Shown: positions 55,334-64,000, counted from the first letter of the stretch. The stretch: 64,000 nt of DNA from Brevibacterium sp. CBA3109 (GCF_040256645.1 NZ_CP158281.1:186001-250000), one strand, 5' to 3'. Numbers and translations are program-made. Notes: generated from the letters alone by a model not told the origin.

Positions 55334-57055
55334 ATGACCACCAAGCCAGGCTTCACCCAGCACGACCCCAGCCGCGTGATCCGCGCCGACCGCGGTACCG
55401 AGATCACCGCCAAGAGCTGGCAGACCGAAGCCCCCAAGCGCATGCTCATGAACAACCTCGACCCCGAGGTCGCCGAACGTCCCGAAGACCTCGTCGTCTA
55501 CGGCGGCACAGGCCGTGCGGCGCGCTCCTGGGAGGCCTATGACGCAATCGTGCGCACCCTCGATGACCTCGAGGACGACGAAACCCTCCTCGTCCAGTCC
55601 GGCAAGCCGGTCGGCGTCATGCGCACCCACGAATGGGCGCCACGCGTGCTCATCGCCAACTCCAACCTCGTCGGCGACTGGGCCAACTGGGAGCACTTCC
55701 GTGAGCTCGAGGCCGAGGGCCTGATGATGTACGGACAGATGACCGCCGGGTCCTGGATCTACATCGCCACTCAGGGCATCCTCCAGGGCACCTACGAGAC
55801 CTTCGGGGCCATCGCGCAGAAGCGCTATGGCGGCACGCTGGCCGGCACCCTGACCATCACCGGTGGTTGCGGCGGAATGGGTGGAGCCCAGCCACTGTCC
55901 GTGACGCTCAACGGAGGTGTCTGCCTCATCATCGATGTCGACAAGACTCGCCTCGATCGTCGCAAGTCCAAGCGCTACCTCGACGAGGTCGAAACCGATC
56001 TCGATACCGCACTCGCCAAGGTCATCGAGGCCAAGAAGAACAAGCAGGCCCTGTCGGTCGGGCTCGTCGGCAATGCCGCGGAGATCCTGCCGCTCATCCT
56101 CGATCGCGACGAGGCCGCAGAGGTCGACATCGTCACCGACCAGACCTCGGCCCATGACCCGCTGTCCTACCTGCCCATCGGCGTCAGCGTCGATGACTGG
56201 CGCGAAGAGGCCGAACAGGATGCGGAGAAGTTCACCATCCGCGCCGAGGAGTCCATGGCCAAGCACGTGCGTGCCATGGTCGAATTCCAGGACCGCGGCG
56301 CCGAGGTCTTCGACTACGGCAACTCGATCCGCGATGAAGCCCGCAAGGCCGGCTACGATCGTGCCTTCGAGTTCCCCGGCTTCGTCCCGGCCTACATCCG
56401 CCCGCTGTTCTGCGAAGGACTCGGGCCCTTCCGCTGGGTGGCACTGTCCGGCGACCCGAAGGACATCGAGGTCACGGACAAGGCACTCAAGGAGCTCTTC
56501 CCGGACAACGAGCACCTGGCCACCTGGCTCGACGCCGCGAACGAATACGTCGAGTTCGAAGGTCTGCCGGCCCGCATCTGCTGGCTCGGATACAAGGAAC
56601 GCCAGCAGGCCGGTCTGCTGTTCAACCAGCTCGTCGCCGAGGGCAAGATCTCGGCCCCGATCGTCATCGGTCGCGACCACCTCGACTCCGGATCGGTCGC
56701 CAGCCCCTACCGTGAGACCGAGTCGATGCTTGACGGCACCGACGCCGTGGCCGACTGGCCGCTGCTCAACGCCATGGTCAACGCCTCATCGGGTGCCACC
56801 TGGGTTTCCATCCACCACGGCGGCGGCGTCGGCATCGGCCGTTCCATCCACGCCGGACAGGTCTCCGTGGCCGATGGCACCGAACTGGCTGCCAAGAAGC
56901 TCGCCCGGCTGCTCACCAACGACCCGGGAATGGGCGTGATCCGCCATGTCGATGCCGGCTACGACCGTGCTGCCGAGGTCGCCGAAGAGCGTGGCATGCG
57001 AGTGCCGATGATCCCGGAACTCGACAAGCGCGACGAGGAGTCCGCAGCACAGTAA
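55334..57055 (+). CDS. hutU: Urocanate hydratase
   Basis: A 573-residue enzyme from ATG 55334 with AAGGAG eight bases before it. It adds water to urocanate, giving 4-imidazolone-5-propionate, with NAD+ as electrophile. [20 protein letters not shown] is the NAD+ loop, and [22 protein letters not shown] (by position, about residues 350-371) is the urocanase signature with the active-site Cys. [18 protein letters not shown] closes the site. It is a little longer than the usual 550-560. It is separated from the other hut genes by an SDR gene on the opposite strand, an unusual split. Confidence 0.96.
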   Translation: MTTKPGFTQHDPSRVIRADRGTEITAKSWQTEAPKRMLMNNLDPEVAERPEDLVVYGGTGRAARSWEAYDAIVRTLDDLEDDETLLVQSGKPVGVMRTHEWAPRVLIANSNLVGDWANWEHFRELEAEGLMMYGQMTAGSWIYIATQGILQGTYETFGAIAQKRYGGTLAGTLTITGGCGGMGGAQPLSVTLNGGVCLIIDVDKTRLDRRKSKRYLDEVETDLDTALAKVIEAKKNKQALSVGLVGNAAEILPLILDRDEAAEVDIVTDQTSAHDPLSYLPIGVSVDDWREEAEQDAEKFTIRAEESMAKHVRAMVEFQDRGAEVFDYGNSIRDEARKAGYDRAFEFPGFVPAYIRPLFCEGLGPFRWVALSGDPKDIEVTDKALKELFPDNEHLATWLDAANEYVEFEGLPARICWLGYKERQQAGLLFNQLVAEGKISAPIVIGRDHLDSGSVASPYRETESMLDGTDAVADWPLLNAMVNASSGATWVSIHHGGGVGIGRSIHAGQVSVADGTELAAKKLARLLTNDPGMGVIRHVDAGYDRAAEVAEERGMRVPMIPELDKRDEESAAQ

Positions 57056-57108
57056 GCCCACGGGGTGGCGTGGCTGTTCTGCGGAAAGGCCACGTCCCGT
57101 CCGTTGCT

Positions 57109-57166
57109 GCTCGGTCTGAGTCTGAGTGATCGCGTTTGAACCCGATCACTCAGACTCAGACCGAGC
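57109..57166. terminator. Very long perfect hairpin after hutU
   Basis: Arms 57109-57132 and 57143-57166 are exact reverse complements (24 bp, starting GCTCGGTCTGAGTCTG), with a 10-base loop. It lies between the ends of two convergent genes (hutU and the SDR). Confidence 0.85.
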
Positions 57167-57218
57167 GCTTTCGTCCAGCGGCGAAGCGCGCGGTATGGGG
57201 CCACCGGTGTCTCGCACC

Positions 57219-57312
57219 CCGGGACTCAGGACTCAGAGCACCCCAGGGCTCAGGACTCAGGGCACCTCAGGACTCAGGACCCAGGGCACCTCAGGACTCA
57301 GGGCTCAGGAGT
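57219..57312. repeat. Degenerate tandem repeat (GGACTCAGGGCACCTCA unit)
   Basis: About 95 bases of related units such as CAGGACTCAGGGCACCT, repeated four to five times with changes, next to the hairpin and running into the SDR stop region. Confidence 0.8.
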
Positions 57313-58183
57313 CGAGGAAGAGGTCGAGTTGCAGGTCCTCCTCATTCGCCGCCCCACTGTAGACCGAGAGATCAGTGATCCCCTCCTCACGCAGAGCATC
57401 CTCGTCGATGAAGAAGTTGCCCGTCGTCGTGCGGGGATCACGCGTCAGGATCGCCCACGCCGCGTCCGACATGATCCGCGGACTGCGGCTGCGAGCCATC
57501 ACCTCTGCCCCGCCTAGGAGATTCGCGATCGCGGCGGTCCCGATCGTGGTCTTGGGCCACAGGCTGTTCGCAGCGATCCCGTCTGCCTTGAGCTCTTCTG
57601 CCAGGCCAAGAGTCACGAGCGACATTCCGTACTTCGCCATTGTGTATCCGAGGTGCTGCCCCGCCCACCGCGGGTTGAGGTTGAGTGGTGGGGAGAGCGT
57701 GAGGATGTGCGCGGCGCTCGAAGACTTGAGGTGAGGCAGTGCGGTCTTGGCCAGCATGAACGAGCCGCGCGAGTTGATCGACTGCATGAGATCGAACTTC
57801 TTCATCGGCAGATCCTGCGTCGGCGACAGGTCGATTGCGCTGGCATTGTTGACTACGATGTCGATCCCGCCGAACGTCTCCGCGGTCTGCGCGACCGCCT
57901 CTGCCACGGAAGCATCGTCACGGACATCGCCGATGATCGGCAGGGCTTTGCCGCCAGCGGCCTCGATCTGTTCGGCCGCCGTGTAGACGGTGCCCTCAAG
58001 CTTCGGATGCGGCTGTGATGTCTTCGCGAGAATGGCGACGTTGGCCCCATCGGCCGCCGCGCGCAGCGCGATCGCCAGGCCGATTCCGCGGCTGCCGCCG
58101 CTCATGATGATTGTGCGCCCGGCCAGTGAGCGTGTGGATTCAGAGGGGGATTCTCCCGCGCCGAGGTGGCTGTCAGTGCTCAT
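57305..58183 (-). CDS. Short-chain dehydrogenase/reductase (HSDL2-like)
   Basis: A 292-residue protein from ATG 58183 with AAAGGAG before it. IIMSGGSRGIGLAIALRAA is the NAD(P) loop, VVNNASAIDL the NNAG-like motif, and LGYTMAKYGMSL has the catalytic Tyr-x-x-x-Lys. LTLSPPLNLNP replaces the common Ser-containing strand in the way seen in HSDL2-type SDRs. It reduces or oxidises a carbonyl of unknown nature. It shares its upstream region, with an operator copy, with hutI, so it may be induced with histidine use. Confidence 0.9.
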   Translation of the reverse strand: MSTDSHLGAGESPSESTRSLAGRTIIMSGGSRGIGLAIALRAAADGANVAILAKTSQPHPKLEGTVYTAAEQIEAAGGKALPIIGDVRDDASVAEAVAQTAETFGGIDIVVNNASAIDLSPTQDLPMKKFDLMQSINSRGSFMLAKTALPHLKSSSAAHILTLSPPLNLNPRWAGQHLGYTMAKYGMSLVTLGLAEELKADGIAANSLWPKTTIGTAAIANLLGGAEVMARSRSPRIMSDAAWAILTRDPRTTTGNFFIDEDALREEGITDLSVYSGAANEEDLQLDLFLDS

Positions 58184-58313
58184 CGTTGGTCTCCTTTGTC
58201 CTTGGTTCGATGCTGAGGGTGTGTGTTGCAGACTACTCGTCAGGCACATCGTTTGCCTATGCTTCATCGCGGGCGGGTGCATCGAAGGATGTCGAGTCGC
58301 CGATCACTTTCTG

Positions 58314-58327
58314 TCCGAAATATCGGA
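58314..58327. promoter_or_regulatory. Operator-like palindrome between SDR and hutI
   Basis: TCCGAAATATCGGA within the 18-base perfect palindrome TGTCCGAAATATCGGACA (58312-58329). 85 bases before the hutI start. Confidence 0.75.
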
Positions 58328-58411
58328 CAAATTTTGTCGATCACGGTTCAGCAGCAAGCTCACCCGGTCCATACTGAAACTGAACTACTCTCGACCGCGA
58401 AGGACACTCCC

Positions 58412-59698
58412 TTGCAGCTCATCACCGGGATCAGCGAACTGGTCGTCAACGACCGTGCCGACTTCGGCGCCCTCGGCGTCGTCGAGGACGCCGCCGTGCT
58501 CATCGACGAGGGTCGGGTTCTGTGGTCGGGGCCGTCCGCTCAGGCGGACAGCGCTGTGCAGGGCCACCTCGGCGATGCCCGATCAGACTCGTCTGCGACC
58601 GCGACCCTCGACGACGATGACATCGAAAACGGCACCCTCACCTCGGCCAGAGGTGGGGTCGAGCTCGAGACGATCGATGTGGGCGGCAAGGCCGTCATCC
58701 CCGGCTTCGTCGACAGCCACAACCACCTCATCTTCGCCGGCGACCGCTCGGCGGAGTTCGCCGCGCGCATGGCCGGGCAGAAGTATTCGGCCGGTGGCAT
58801 CGCGACGACCGTCGCCGCCACCCGGGCCGCCAGCGATGAGGAGCTCGAGGCCAACCTCGTCCACCTCCTCGACCAGGCGACCAGGCAGGGCACGACGACC
58901 TTTGAGATCAAATCCGGATACGGGCTCACTCTCAAGGACGAACTTCGGGCGCTGACGATCATCAACCGGCACACCGAGGAATCGACGCTCATCGCCGCCC
59001 ACGTGGTCCCACCCGAATACAAGGAGAAACCGGGGGGCTATGTCGACCTCGTCATCGACGAGATCATCCCGGCCGCGACGGGTCACGCCAAATGGATCGA
59101 CGTGTTCTGCGAGAAGGGGGCCTTCACCGAGGACCAGACCCGGCGCATCATCGAGGCGGGCAAGGCCGCGGGAATGAAGCCGCGACTGCACGCGAACCAG
59201 CTCACCGAGGGTGGAGCTCTGCGACTCGGTGCGGAGCTCGGCTGTGTCTCCGTCGACCACGCGACCTTCGCCTCGGATGAGGACCTTGCGGCTCTCGCGA
59301 AGTCCGAAACCGTGGTCACGCTGCTGCCCAGCATCGAATTCTCCACCCGTCAGCCCTACCCGGATGCGCGCCGCTACGTCGAGGCCGGGGTGCGTCTGGC
59401 GATCGCCACGGACTGCAACCCGGGTTCAGGTTTCTCCAACAGCGTCCCCTTCGTCATCGCCATCGCTGTGCGCGACATGCACTTCACGCTCGAGCAGGCC
59501 GTCTGGGCGGCAACGGCAGGAGGCGCCAACGCCCTGCAGCGCACCGACGTGGGCCACCTCGGCGCCGGCGCCCGGGCAGACCTCGTCATCCTCGACGCTC
59601 CCAGCTACCGCCACCTGGCCTACCGGCCCGGCGTCCAGCTCGTCGAGCGGGTCATTCGCGGCGGCGAGCTCGTCGCCGACAACCGCCCGCGAGGCTGA
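58412..59698 (+). CDS. hutI: Imidazolonepropionase
   Basis: A 428-residue amidohydrolase that opens the imidazolone ring to N-formimino-L-glutamate. [20 protein letters not shown] is the metal-binding H-x-H with the family's [30 protein letters not shown] and [14 protein letters not shown] hold the other metal ligands and substrate residues. I choose the TTG at 58412 because GAAGGA lies before it and the protein start LQLITGI fits; the open frame continues upstream without fit. It heads the operon hutI-hutH-M20-hutF. Confidence 0.93.
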   Translation: MQLITGISELVVNDRADFGALGVVEDAAVLIDEGRVLWSGPSAQADSAVQGHLGDARSDSSATATLDDDDIENGTLTSARGGVELETIDVGGKAVIPGFVDSHNHLIFAGDRSAEFAARMAGQKYSAGGIATTVAATRAASDEELEANLVHLLDQATRQGTTTFEIKSGYGLTLKDELRALTIINRHTEESTLIAAHVVPPEYKEKPGGYVDLVIDEIIPAATGHAKWIDVFCEKGAFTEDQTRRIIEAGKAAGMKPRLHANQLTEGGALRLGAELGCVSVDHATFASDEDLAALAKSETVVTLLPSIEFSTRQPYPDARRYVEAGVRLAIATDCNPGSGFSNSVPFVIAIAVRDMHFTLEQAVWAATAGGANALQRTDVGHLGAGARADLVILDAPSYRHLAYRPGVQLVERVIRGGELVADNRPRG

Positions 59699-59785
59699 CC
59701 CAGCAGGCAGGCTGCCGGCCTTCTGCGTCCCCACCGTCCAATTTCGCCACACGAACATATGAATCTCTCAACCGAAAGGTCCCAG

Positions 59786-61471
59786 ATGTCAGTCTTCATC
59801 GATCTTGATCCCGATACCCTCACCTTCGCCCAGGTCGTCGACGTCGCCCGCCATGACGCGAAGGTCGCCCTCAGCGAGACCACCCTGGCCCGTGTGAACA
59901 AGTACCGTGAGGCCATCGACGCCCTTGCCGCCGCGGAGAAGCCCGTCTACGGAGTCTCCACCGGATTCGGTGCCCTCGCCCAGCGCCACATCCCCGCCGA
60001 ACTGCGCACCCAGCTGCAGAAGTCCCTGATCCGTTCCCACGCGGCCGGCGTCGGCGAACCTGTTGAGCGCGAGGTTGTGCGAGCCCTCATGCTCCTGCGT
60101 GCTCGCACCCTGGCCACCGGCCGGGCGGGTGTGCGCGCCGAGGTGCTCCAGACCTACGTCGACCTGCTCAATGCCGGCATCACCCCGGTCGTCCACGAAT
60201 ACGGCTCGCTGGGCTGCTCGGGCGACCTCGCACCACTGTCGGCCTGCGCGCTTGTCGTCATGGGCGAAGGTGTGGCCGCCGGACCTGACGGAGTGGCAGG
60301 CCCCGCCGATGAGATTCTGAAGACGGCCGGCATCACCCCGGTGACCCTGGCTGAGAAGGAAGGACTGGCGCTGGTCAACGGCACCGACGGCATGCTGGGC
60401 ATGCTCATCATGGCCCTGACCGACCTGGAGAACCTGCTCACCGCCGTCGACGTCTCTGCGGCCATGAGCATCGAGGGACTCTTCGGCACCGACGCGGTCT
60501 TCGCCCCGGAACTCCACTACGCACTGCGCCCCCACGACGGCCAGTCCGCCGCGGCTGCGAACATGCTCACCGCTCTCAAGGACTCCTCCATCACGGCCAG
60601 CCACCGCGACTCCACCCACCTGGTGCAGGACGCCTACTCGATGCGCTGCGCCCCGCAGGTCAACGGCGCCGCCCGTGACGCCGTGGCCTTCGCCACCGGC
60701 GTCGCCGAACGCGAACTGCGTGCGGCCATCGACAACCCCGTCGTCCTGACCAACGGCATGGTGTCCTCGAACGGAAACTTCCACGGCGCACCGCTGGCCC
60801 ACGCACTGGACTTCCTCGCCATCGTCGCCGCCGATGTCGCCTCGATGTCCGAACGCCGCACCGACCGGATGATGGACGTGACCCGCAACCAGAACCTCAC
60901 CCCGTTCCTCGCCGACGACGCCGGCGTCGACTCGGGCCTGATGATCGCCCACTACACGCAGGCCGCGATGGTCTCCGAAGCCAAGCGAGGCGCCAGCCCC
61001 GCCTCGGTGGACTCGATTCCGTCCTCGGCGATGCAAGAGGACCACGTCTCCATGGGCTGGTCCGCCGCACGCAAACTGCGCAAGGTCGTGGACAACCTGG
61101 CCAGCGTCATCGGCATCGAGTTCTACGCCGCCTCCCGGGCCTGCGATATGCGTGACGCCGCACCGGCGCCGGTGACCGGAGCCGTGATCGCGGCGATCCG
61201 CGAGACCGTCCCCGGCCCCGGCCCCGACCGGTTCCTCTCGCCCGAACTCGCTGAGACCATCGCGAAGGTCAAGGACGGCTCCCTGGTCGCTGCCGCAGAG
61301 TCGGTCACGCCGATGCAGCACACCGTCACCGAGGCTGCCGGAACCTGGCTGCCAGAAGGCGGATCACCTGCCGTCAACGACCCCGAGTTCACGTCGTTGG
61401 GCAACCTCAACGCAGCGGCCGAGGCCTCAGGCACGGACGCTGCCACGACCCATCAGGACGGAGCGAACTGA
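59786..61471 (+). CDS. hutH: Histidine ammonia-lyase
   Basis: A 561-residue enzyme from ATG 59786, with GAAAGG nine bases before it. It turns L-histidine into urocanate and ammonia. The MIO cofactor comes from a triad in GSLGCSGDLAPLSACAL: Cys-Ser-Gly here instead of the more common Ala-Ser-Gly. VYGVSTGFGALAQRHI carries the catalytic Tyr, and SIPSSAMQEDHVSMG is a conserved part near the active site. The long C-terminal tail (about 45 residues, ASGTDAATTHQD) is longer than in most. An in-frame ATG at 59759 is a less likely start. Confidence 0.96.
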   Translation: MSVFIDLDPDTLTFAQVVDVARHDAKVALSETTLARVNKYREAIDALAAAEKPVYGVSTGFGALAQRHIPAELRTQLQKSLIRSHAAGVGEPVEREVVRALMLLRARTLATGRAGVRAEVLQTYVDLLNAGITPVVHEYGSLGCSGDLAPLSACALVVMGEGVAAGPDGVAGPADEILKTAGITPVTLAEKEGLALVNGTDGMLGMLIMALTDLENLLTAVDVSAAMSIEGLFGTDAVFAPELHYALRPHDGQSAAAANMLTALKDSSITASHRDSTHLVQDAYSMRCAPQVNGAARDAVAFATGVAERELRAAIDNPVVLTNGMVSSNGNFHGAPLAHALDFLAIVAADVASMSERRTDRMMDVTRNQNLTPFLADDAGVDSGLMIAHYTQAAMVSEAKRGASPASVDSIPSSAMQEDHVSMGWSAARKLRKVVDNLASVIGIEFYAASRACDMRDAAPAPVTGAVIAAIRETVPGPGPDRFLSPELAETIAKVKDGSLVAAAESVTPMQHTVTEAAGTWLPEGGSPAVNDPEFTSLGNLNAAAEASGTDAATTHQDGAN

Positions 61472-61472
61472 G

Positions 61473-62690
61473 ATGAGCGACGTCGTCTCCCTCCTGTCCC
61501 AGATCGAGGACACCGGCCGTGACACCCGCGGACCCGGGTACCAGCGGCCCGGGTTCTCGAACACCGAACGTGAACTGCGTGACTGGTTCCTCGCCGAGGC
61601 GGCCCGTCGTGGCCTCGACACCGAGATCGACGCCAACGGCATCACCTGGGCGTGGGCGACGCCGCCCGGTGAGAACGCCGTCGTCACCGGCTCGCATCTG
61701 GACTCCGTTCCAGGTGGCGGTGCCTTCGACGGGCCCCTCGGTGTCGCCTCGGCGCTGGCGGCCTTCGACGAGCTCAAGGCCTCCGGCGCACTCGAGAGGG
61801 CCCAGCGGCCGCTGGCACTCGCTGTATTCCCCGAGGAGGAGGGGTCACGCTTCGGTGTGGCCTGCCTGGGATCGCGTCTCATCACAGGCGCCATCGACGC
61901 GGACCGGGCACTGGGACTCAAGGATGCCAACGGTGACTCGTTCGCCGACGTCGCGACGGGCTACGGGCTCGACCCGAACCGCATCGGCACCGACCACTCG
62001 CGACTGTCGACAGTCGGATCCTTCATCGAACTCCACGTCGAACAGGGCATCGGGCTCATCAACACCGACCAGGCGGTGGCGATCGGCTCCTCGATCATCG
62101 GCCACGGCCGCTGGCACTTCGCCTTCTCCGGCCAGGGCAACCACGCCGGCACCACCCCGATGAGCCACCGGGCCGACCCGGTCGTCGCCGGCAGCCGTGT
62201 CATCGGCGACATTCCGGTCCTCGCCGCCAGCCACGACCAGGCGGTGGCCACCGTCGGCCGCACCCTCATCCACCCGGGCGGGACGAACGTCATCGCCTCG
62301 GGCATGAGCTTCTGGCTCGACATCCGTCACGCCGACGACGCCGTGGTCAAGCAGGTGCTTGAGGCGATCTCTCAGCGCGCGCAAGCCCACGCCGGCGACA
62401 CCGGCGTCGAGGTGAGCATCTCTCAGGAGTCGTACTCACCGACGACCTACTTCACGGCCGAACTGGGCGACCGCCTGCGCACGGCGCTTCCAACCGCACC
62501 GCTGCTGGCCTCCGGTGCCGGGCACGACGCGGGCATTCTCGCCCCGCACGTGCCCTCGGCGATGCTCTATGTGCGCAACCCGACCGGCGTCTCCCACGCT
62601 CCGGAAGAGGCCTGCGAGGACGAGGACCAGCGCGCTGGAGTCTCCGCCCTGGTGAAGGTTCTCGAAGGGGAACTCGTAGTGGCATCATGA
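61473..62690 (+). CDS. M20-family amidohydrolase in the hut operon (candidate N-formylglutamate hydrolase)
   Basis: A 405-residue enzyme of the allantoate amidohydrolase/N-carbamoyl amino acid hydrolase type. TGSHLDSVPGGGAFDGPLG has the first metal ligands, FPEEEGSRFGVACLGS the Glu pair, ELHVEQGIG a further ligand, SGQGNHAGTTPM the dimer-domain His, and SGAGHDAGILA the last. It starts one base after the hutH stop, and its own stop overlaps the hutF start (ATGA). No hutG is visible, so this enzyme may release glutamate from the N-formylglutamate made by HutF. That is an inference from position. Confidence 0.88.
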   Translation: MSDVVSLLSQIEDTGRDTRGPGYQRPGFSNTERELRDWFLAEAARRGLDTEIDANGITWAWATPPGENAVVTGSHLDSVPGGGAFDGPLGVASALAAFDELKASGALERAQRPLALAVFPEEEGSRFGVACLGSRLITGAIDADRALGLKDANGDSFADVATGYGLDPNRIGTDHSRLSTVGSFIELHVEQGIGLINTDQAVAIGSSIIGHGRWHFAFSGQGNHAGTTPMSHRADPVVAGSRVIGDIPVLAASHDQAVATVGRTLIHPGGTNVIASGMSFWLDIRHADDAVVKQVLEAISQRAQAHAGDTGVEVSISQESYSPTTYFTAELGDRLRTALPTAPLLASGAGHDAGILAPHVPSAMLYVRNPTGVSHAPEEACEDEDQRAGVSALVKVLEGELVVAS

Positions 62691-64000
62691 GCACACGTTT
62701 CTGGTGTGAATCCGCCTGGGTTGATGGTCGGGTCGCCACAGGTGTCCTGCTCACCGCCGATGAGACAGGCACCCTGACCTCCGTCGAGACCGGGATCGAT
62801 ACCCCGCCCACCATCGCCGAGGTGGTTTCCGGTTTCACCCTGCCCGGTGGAGTCAACGCCCACTCCCATGCCTTCCACCGCATCCTGCGCGGTCGGACCC
62901 ACGGCGACGGCGGCACCTTCTGGACGTGGCGCGAAGTCATGTACTCCGTGGCAGCCCGGTTGAGCCCGGAGAGCTACGAAACGGTGGCTCGCGCCGTCTT
63001 CGCGGAGATGCTCGCCGGCGGCTACACCTCGGTGGGGGAGTTCCACTACGTCCACCACGCACCCGACGGGACCCCGTACGGAAACGACGTGCGTCCCCGC
63101 GGGGACGTCTCCGCCGATGACGCGTCGACCAACGCGACCACGGGAGCCGAGGCGACCGGCAGTGCCTCACGTCTCCGCGGGGACGTTTCCGGCTCGGACG
63201 AACCCCGTACACACGCAATGGAACGGGCGCTGGCACGAGCGGCCACCTCGGCGGGACTGCGGATCCGACTCCTCGACACCTGCTACCTCACGGGCGGAAT
63301 CGACACCGAGCTCTCGGTGGAGCAGGCCCGTTTCGGTGACGGCACCATCGACGGATATATGGACCGTCACGCGGCTCTGTCCGAGGCCTTCGCCACCGAG
63401 TTTCCGGTCGAATCTGCTGGTGGCAGCTATGTTCACGTCGGCTCGGCGATTCATTCGATCCGCGCGGTCCCGGCAGCGAACCTGCCCCGCTTCGCAGAAC
63501 TCGGCGGACCCGTGCACGTGCACCTGTCCGAACAGCCGGCGGAGAATGACGCCAGCCAAGCCGCCTATGGCACGACCCCGACGCAGGTGCTCGCACGTTC
63601 GGGGGTCGTTGCTTCGAACCTCTCGGCCGTCCACGCCACGCATCTCAGCGAGGACGACATCGCGACCTTGGGCGGGGCACAGGCCTCGATTGTCATGTGC
63701 CCGTGCACGGAAGCAGATCTGGCCGACGGCATCGGCCCGGCACGCGAACTCGCCGACGCCGGAGCGACGATCGCGATCGGCTCCGACCAGCACGTCGTGC
63801 TCGACGCGCTGCGCGAGACCCAGGGCCTGGAAGCCGGTGAACGACTCCGCAGCGGCCAACGCGGCCGGTTCTCCCCGGCCGAGCTCATCACCTCGCTGAC
63901 GGAAGGCGGGGCACGCAGCCTCGAGCTGCCGGTCGGTGAGCTGGCTGTCGGCAAGGCGTGCGACTTCATCGCCATCGACACCCAGACCATGCGCACCTTC
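62687..64000 (+). CDS. hutF: Formimidoylglutamate deiminase, 3' end outside window
   Basis: The frame is open from ATG 62687 to the end of the window, 438 codons. It converts N-formimino-L-glutamate to N-formyl-L-glutamate and ammonia. GGVNAHSHAFHRILRGRTHGD has the metal-binding H-x-H, FHYVHHAPDGTPYG, RLLDTCYLTGGID and VHVHLSEQP follow, and IAIGSDQHVVLDA carries the metal Asp. Between about residues 134 and 176 there is an extra segment not expected in the family, rich in Ala, Thr and Asp, bounded by two similar GC-rich palindromes that read R-P-R-G-D-V-S and R-L-R-G-D-V-S. The rest of the protein is intact, so the gene is probably working. Confidence 0.93.
   Translation, partial: MSTRFWCESAWVDGRVATGVLLTADETGTLTSVETGIDTPPTIAEVVSGFTLPGGVNAHSHAFHRILRGRTHGDGGTFWTWREVMYSVAARLSPESYETVARAVFAEMLAGGYTSVGEFHYVHHAPDGTPYGNDVRPRGDVSADDASTNATTGAEATGSASRLRGDVSGSDEPRTHAMERALARAATSAGLRIRLLDTCYLTGGIDTELSVEQARFGDGTIDGYMDRHAALSEAFATEFPVESAGGSYVHVGSAIHSIRAVPAANLPRFAELGGPVHVHLSEQPAENDASQAAYGTTPTQVLARSGVVASNLSAVHATHLSEDDIATLGGAQASIVMCPCTEADLADGIGPARELADAGATIAIGSDQHVVLDALRETQGLEAGERLRSGQRGRFSPAELITSLTEGGARSLELPVGELAVGKACDFIAIDTQTMRTF
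63092..63107. repeat. 16-base perfect palindrome inside hutF, copy 1
   Basis: CGTCCCCGCGGGGACG reads the same on both strands. In frame it gives Arg-Pro-Arg-Gly-Asp. Confidence 0.85.
63170..63185. repeat. 16-base near-palindrome inside hutF, copy 2
   Basis: CGTCTCCGCGGGGACG, one base different from copy 1, 78 bases downstream and in the same reading frame. Confidence 0.85.

Noticed and set aside
55160..56680. A 506-residue open frame on the minus strand across hutU
   Set aside because: It is the shadow of a GC-rich gene: hutU on the plus strand has full urocanase motifs, and the minus-strand product has biased Asp/Gly/Val composition and no domain.
46393..57312. Possible CRISPR arrays at the two tandem repeat regions
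   Set aside because: The units are short, degenerate and contiguous with no spacers, and there are no cas genes in the window.
59789..61321. A 510-residue minus-strand frame across hutH
   Set aside because: Shadow of hutH; the product has biased Gly/Val/His composition and no recognisable motif.

Overview
The window comes from a high-GC actinobacterium. A complete histidine-utilisation cluster, MHS transporters, CoA-dependent catabolic operons and tightly overlapping ATGA/GTGA gene junctions make a Brevibacterium-like host the best guess, but no rRNA or other marker is present, so the genus is an inference.

Layout. (1) 1-3336: the end of one acyl-CoA dehydrogenase, then an acyl-CoA dehydrogenase / MaoC-type hydratase / class III CoA-transferase operon. 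(2) 3458-about 22.6 kb: a defence island, visibly more AT-rich than its flanks up to about 16.8 kb. It holds an orphan PD-(D/E)XK protein, a C5-cytosine methyltransferase convergent with an endonuclease carrying a FokI-type cleavage domain, and a six-gene operon (Z1 helicase-like ATPase, DUF4420 PD-(D/E)XK protein, GHKL/MutL-like ATPase, two poorly known proteins, Vsr endonuclease). These are followed by an IS3-family element split exactly by an IS30-family element, then a two-gene CBASS (Cap5 HNH-SAVED plus CD-NTase). The island ends at a flavin monooxygenase that has lost its 5' part. (3) 23.8-43.5 kb: ordinary chromosomal genes, including aspartate ammonia-lyase, a SNF2 helicase, small membrane and zinc proteins, an MHS transporter-RidA-RraA operon, an Xre/ImmA-IrrE regulator with an unknown upstream partner, aminotransferases, an FAD oxidoreductase and lgt. 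(4) 43.6-52.4 kb: a LysR regulator and a likely amide/ureide catabolic cluster (MHS transporter, M20 amidohydrolase, two amidases, NCS1 permease). (5) 52.7-64 kb: an acyl-CoA dehydrogenase/CoA-transferase pair, hutU, an SDR, then hutI-hutH-M20 hydrolase-hutF. hutF runs off the window.

How the parts work together. Copies of a 14-bp palindrome (TCCGA-N4-TCGGA) precede the NCS1 permease, lie between the CoA-transferase pair and hutU, and lie between the SDR and hutI. This suggests one regulator controls all of them. It resembles the operator I recall for the IclR-type HutR of corynebacteria. Histidine would go through urocanate, imidazolone propionate and formimino-glutamate; HutF gives N-formylglutamate, and the M20 hydrolase inside the operon is a candidate for the last step.

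The most interesting system is the composite restriction-modification plus Mza-like locus (5187-16242), which lacks the AIPR gene I recall for Mza and carries Vsr instead. Other signals not explained by genes are very long perfect intergenic hairpins, degenerate tandem repeats beside two of them, GC-rich palindromes inside an extra segment of hutF, and a decamer (CACCTCGGCG) that is common in host DNA but that I did not find in the island.
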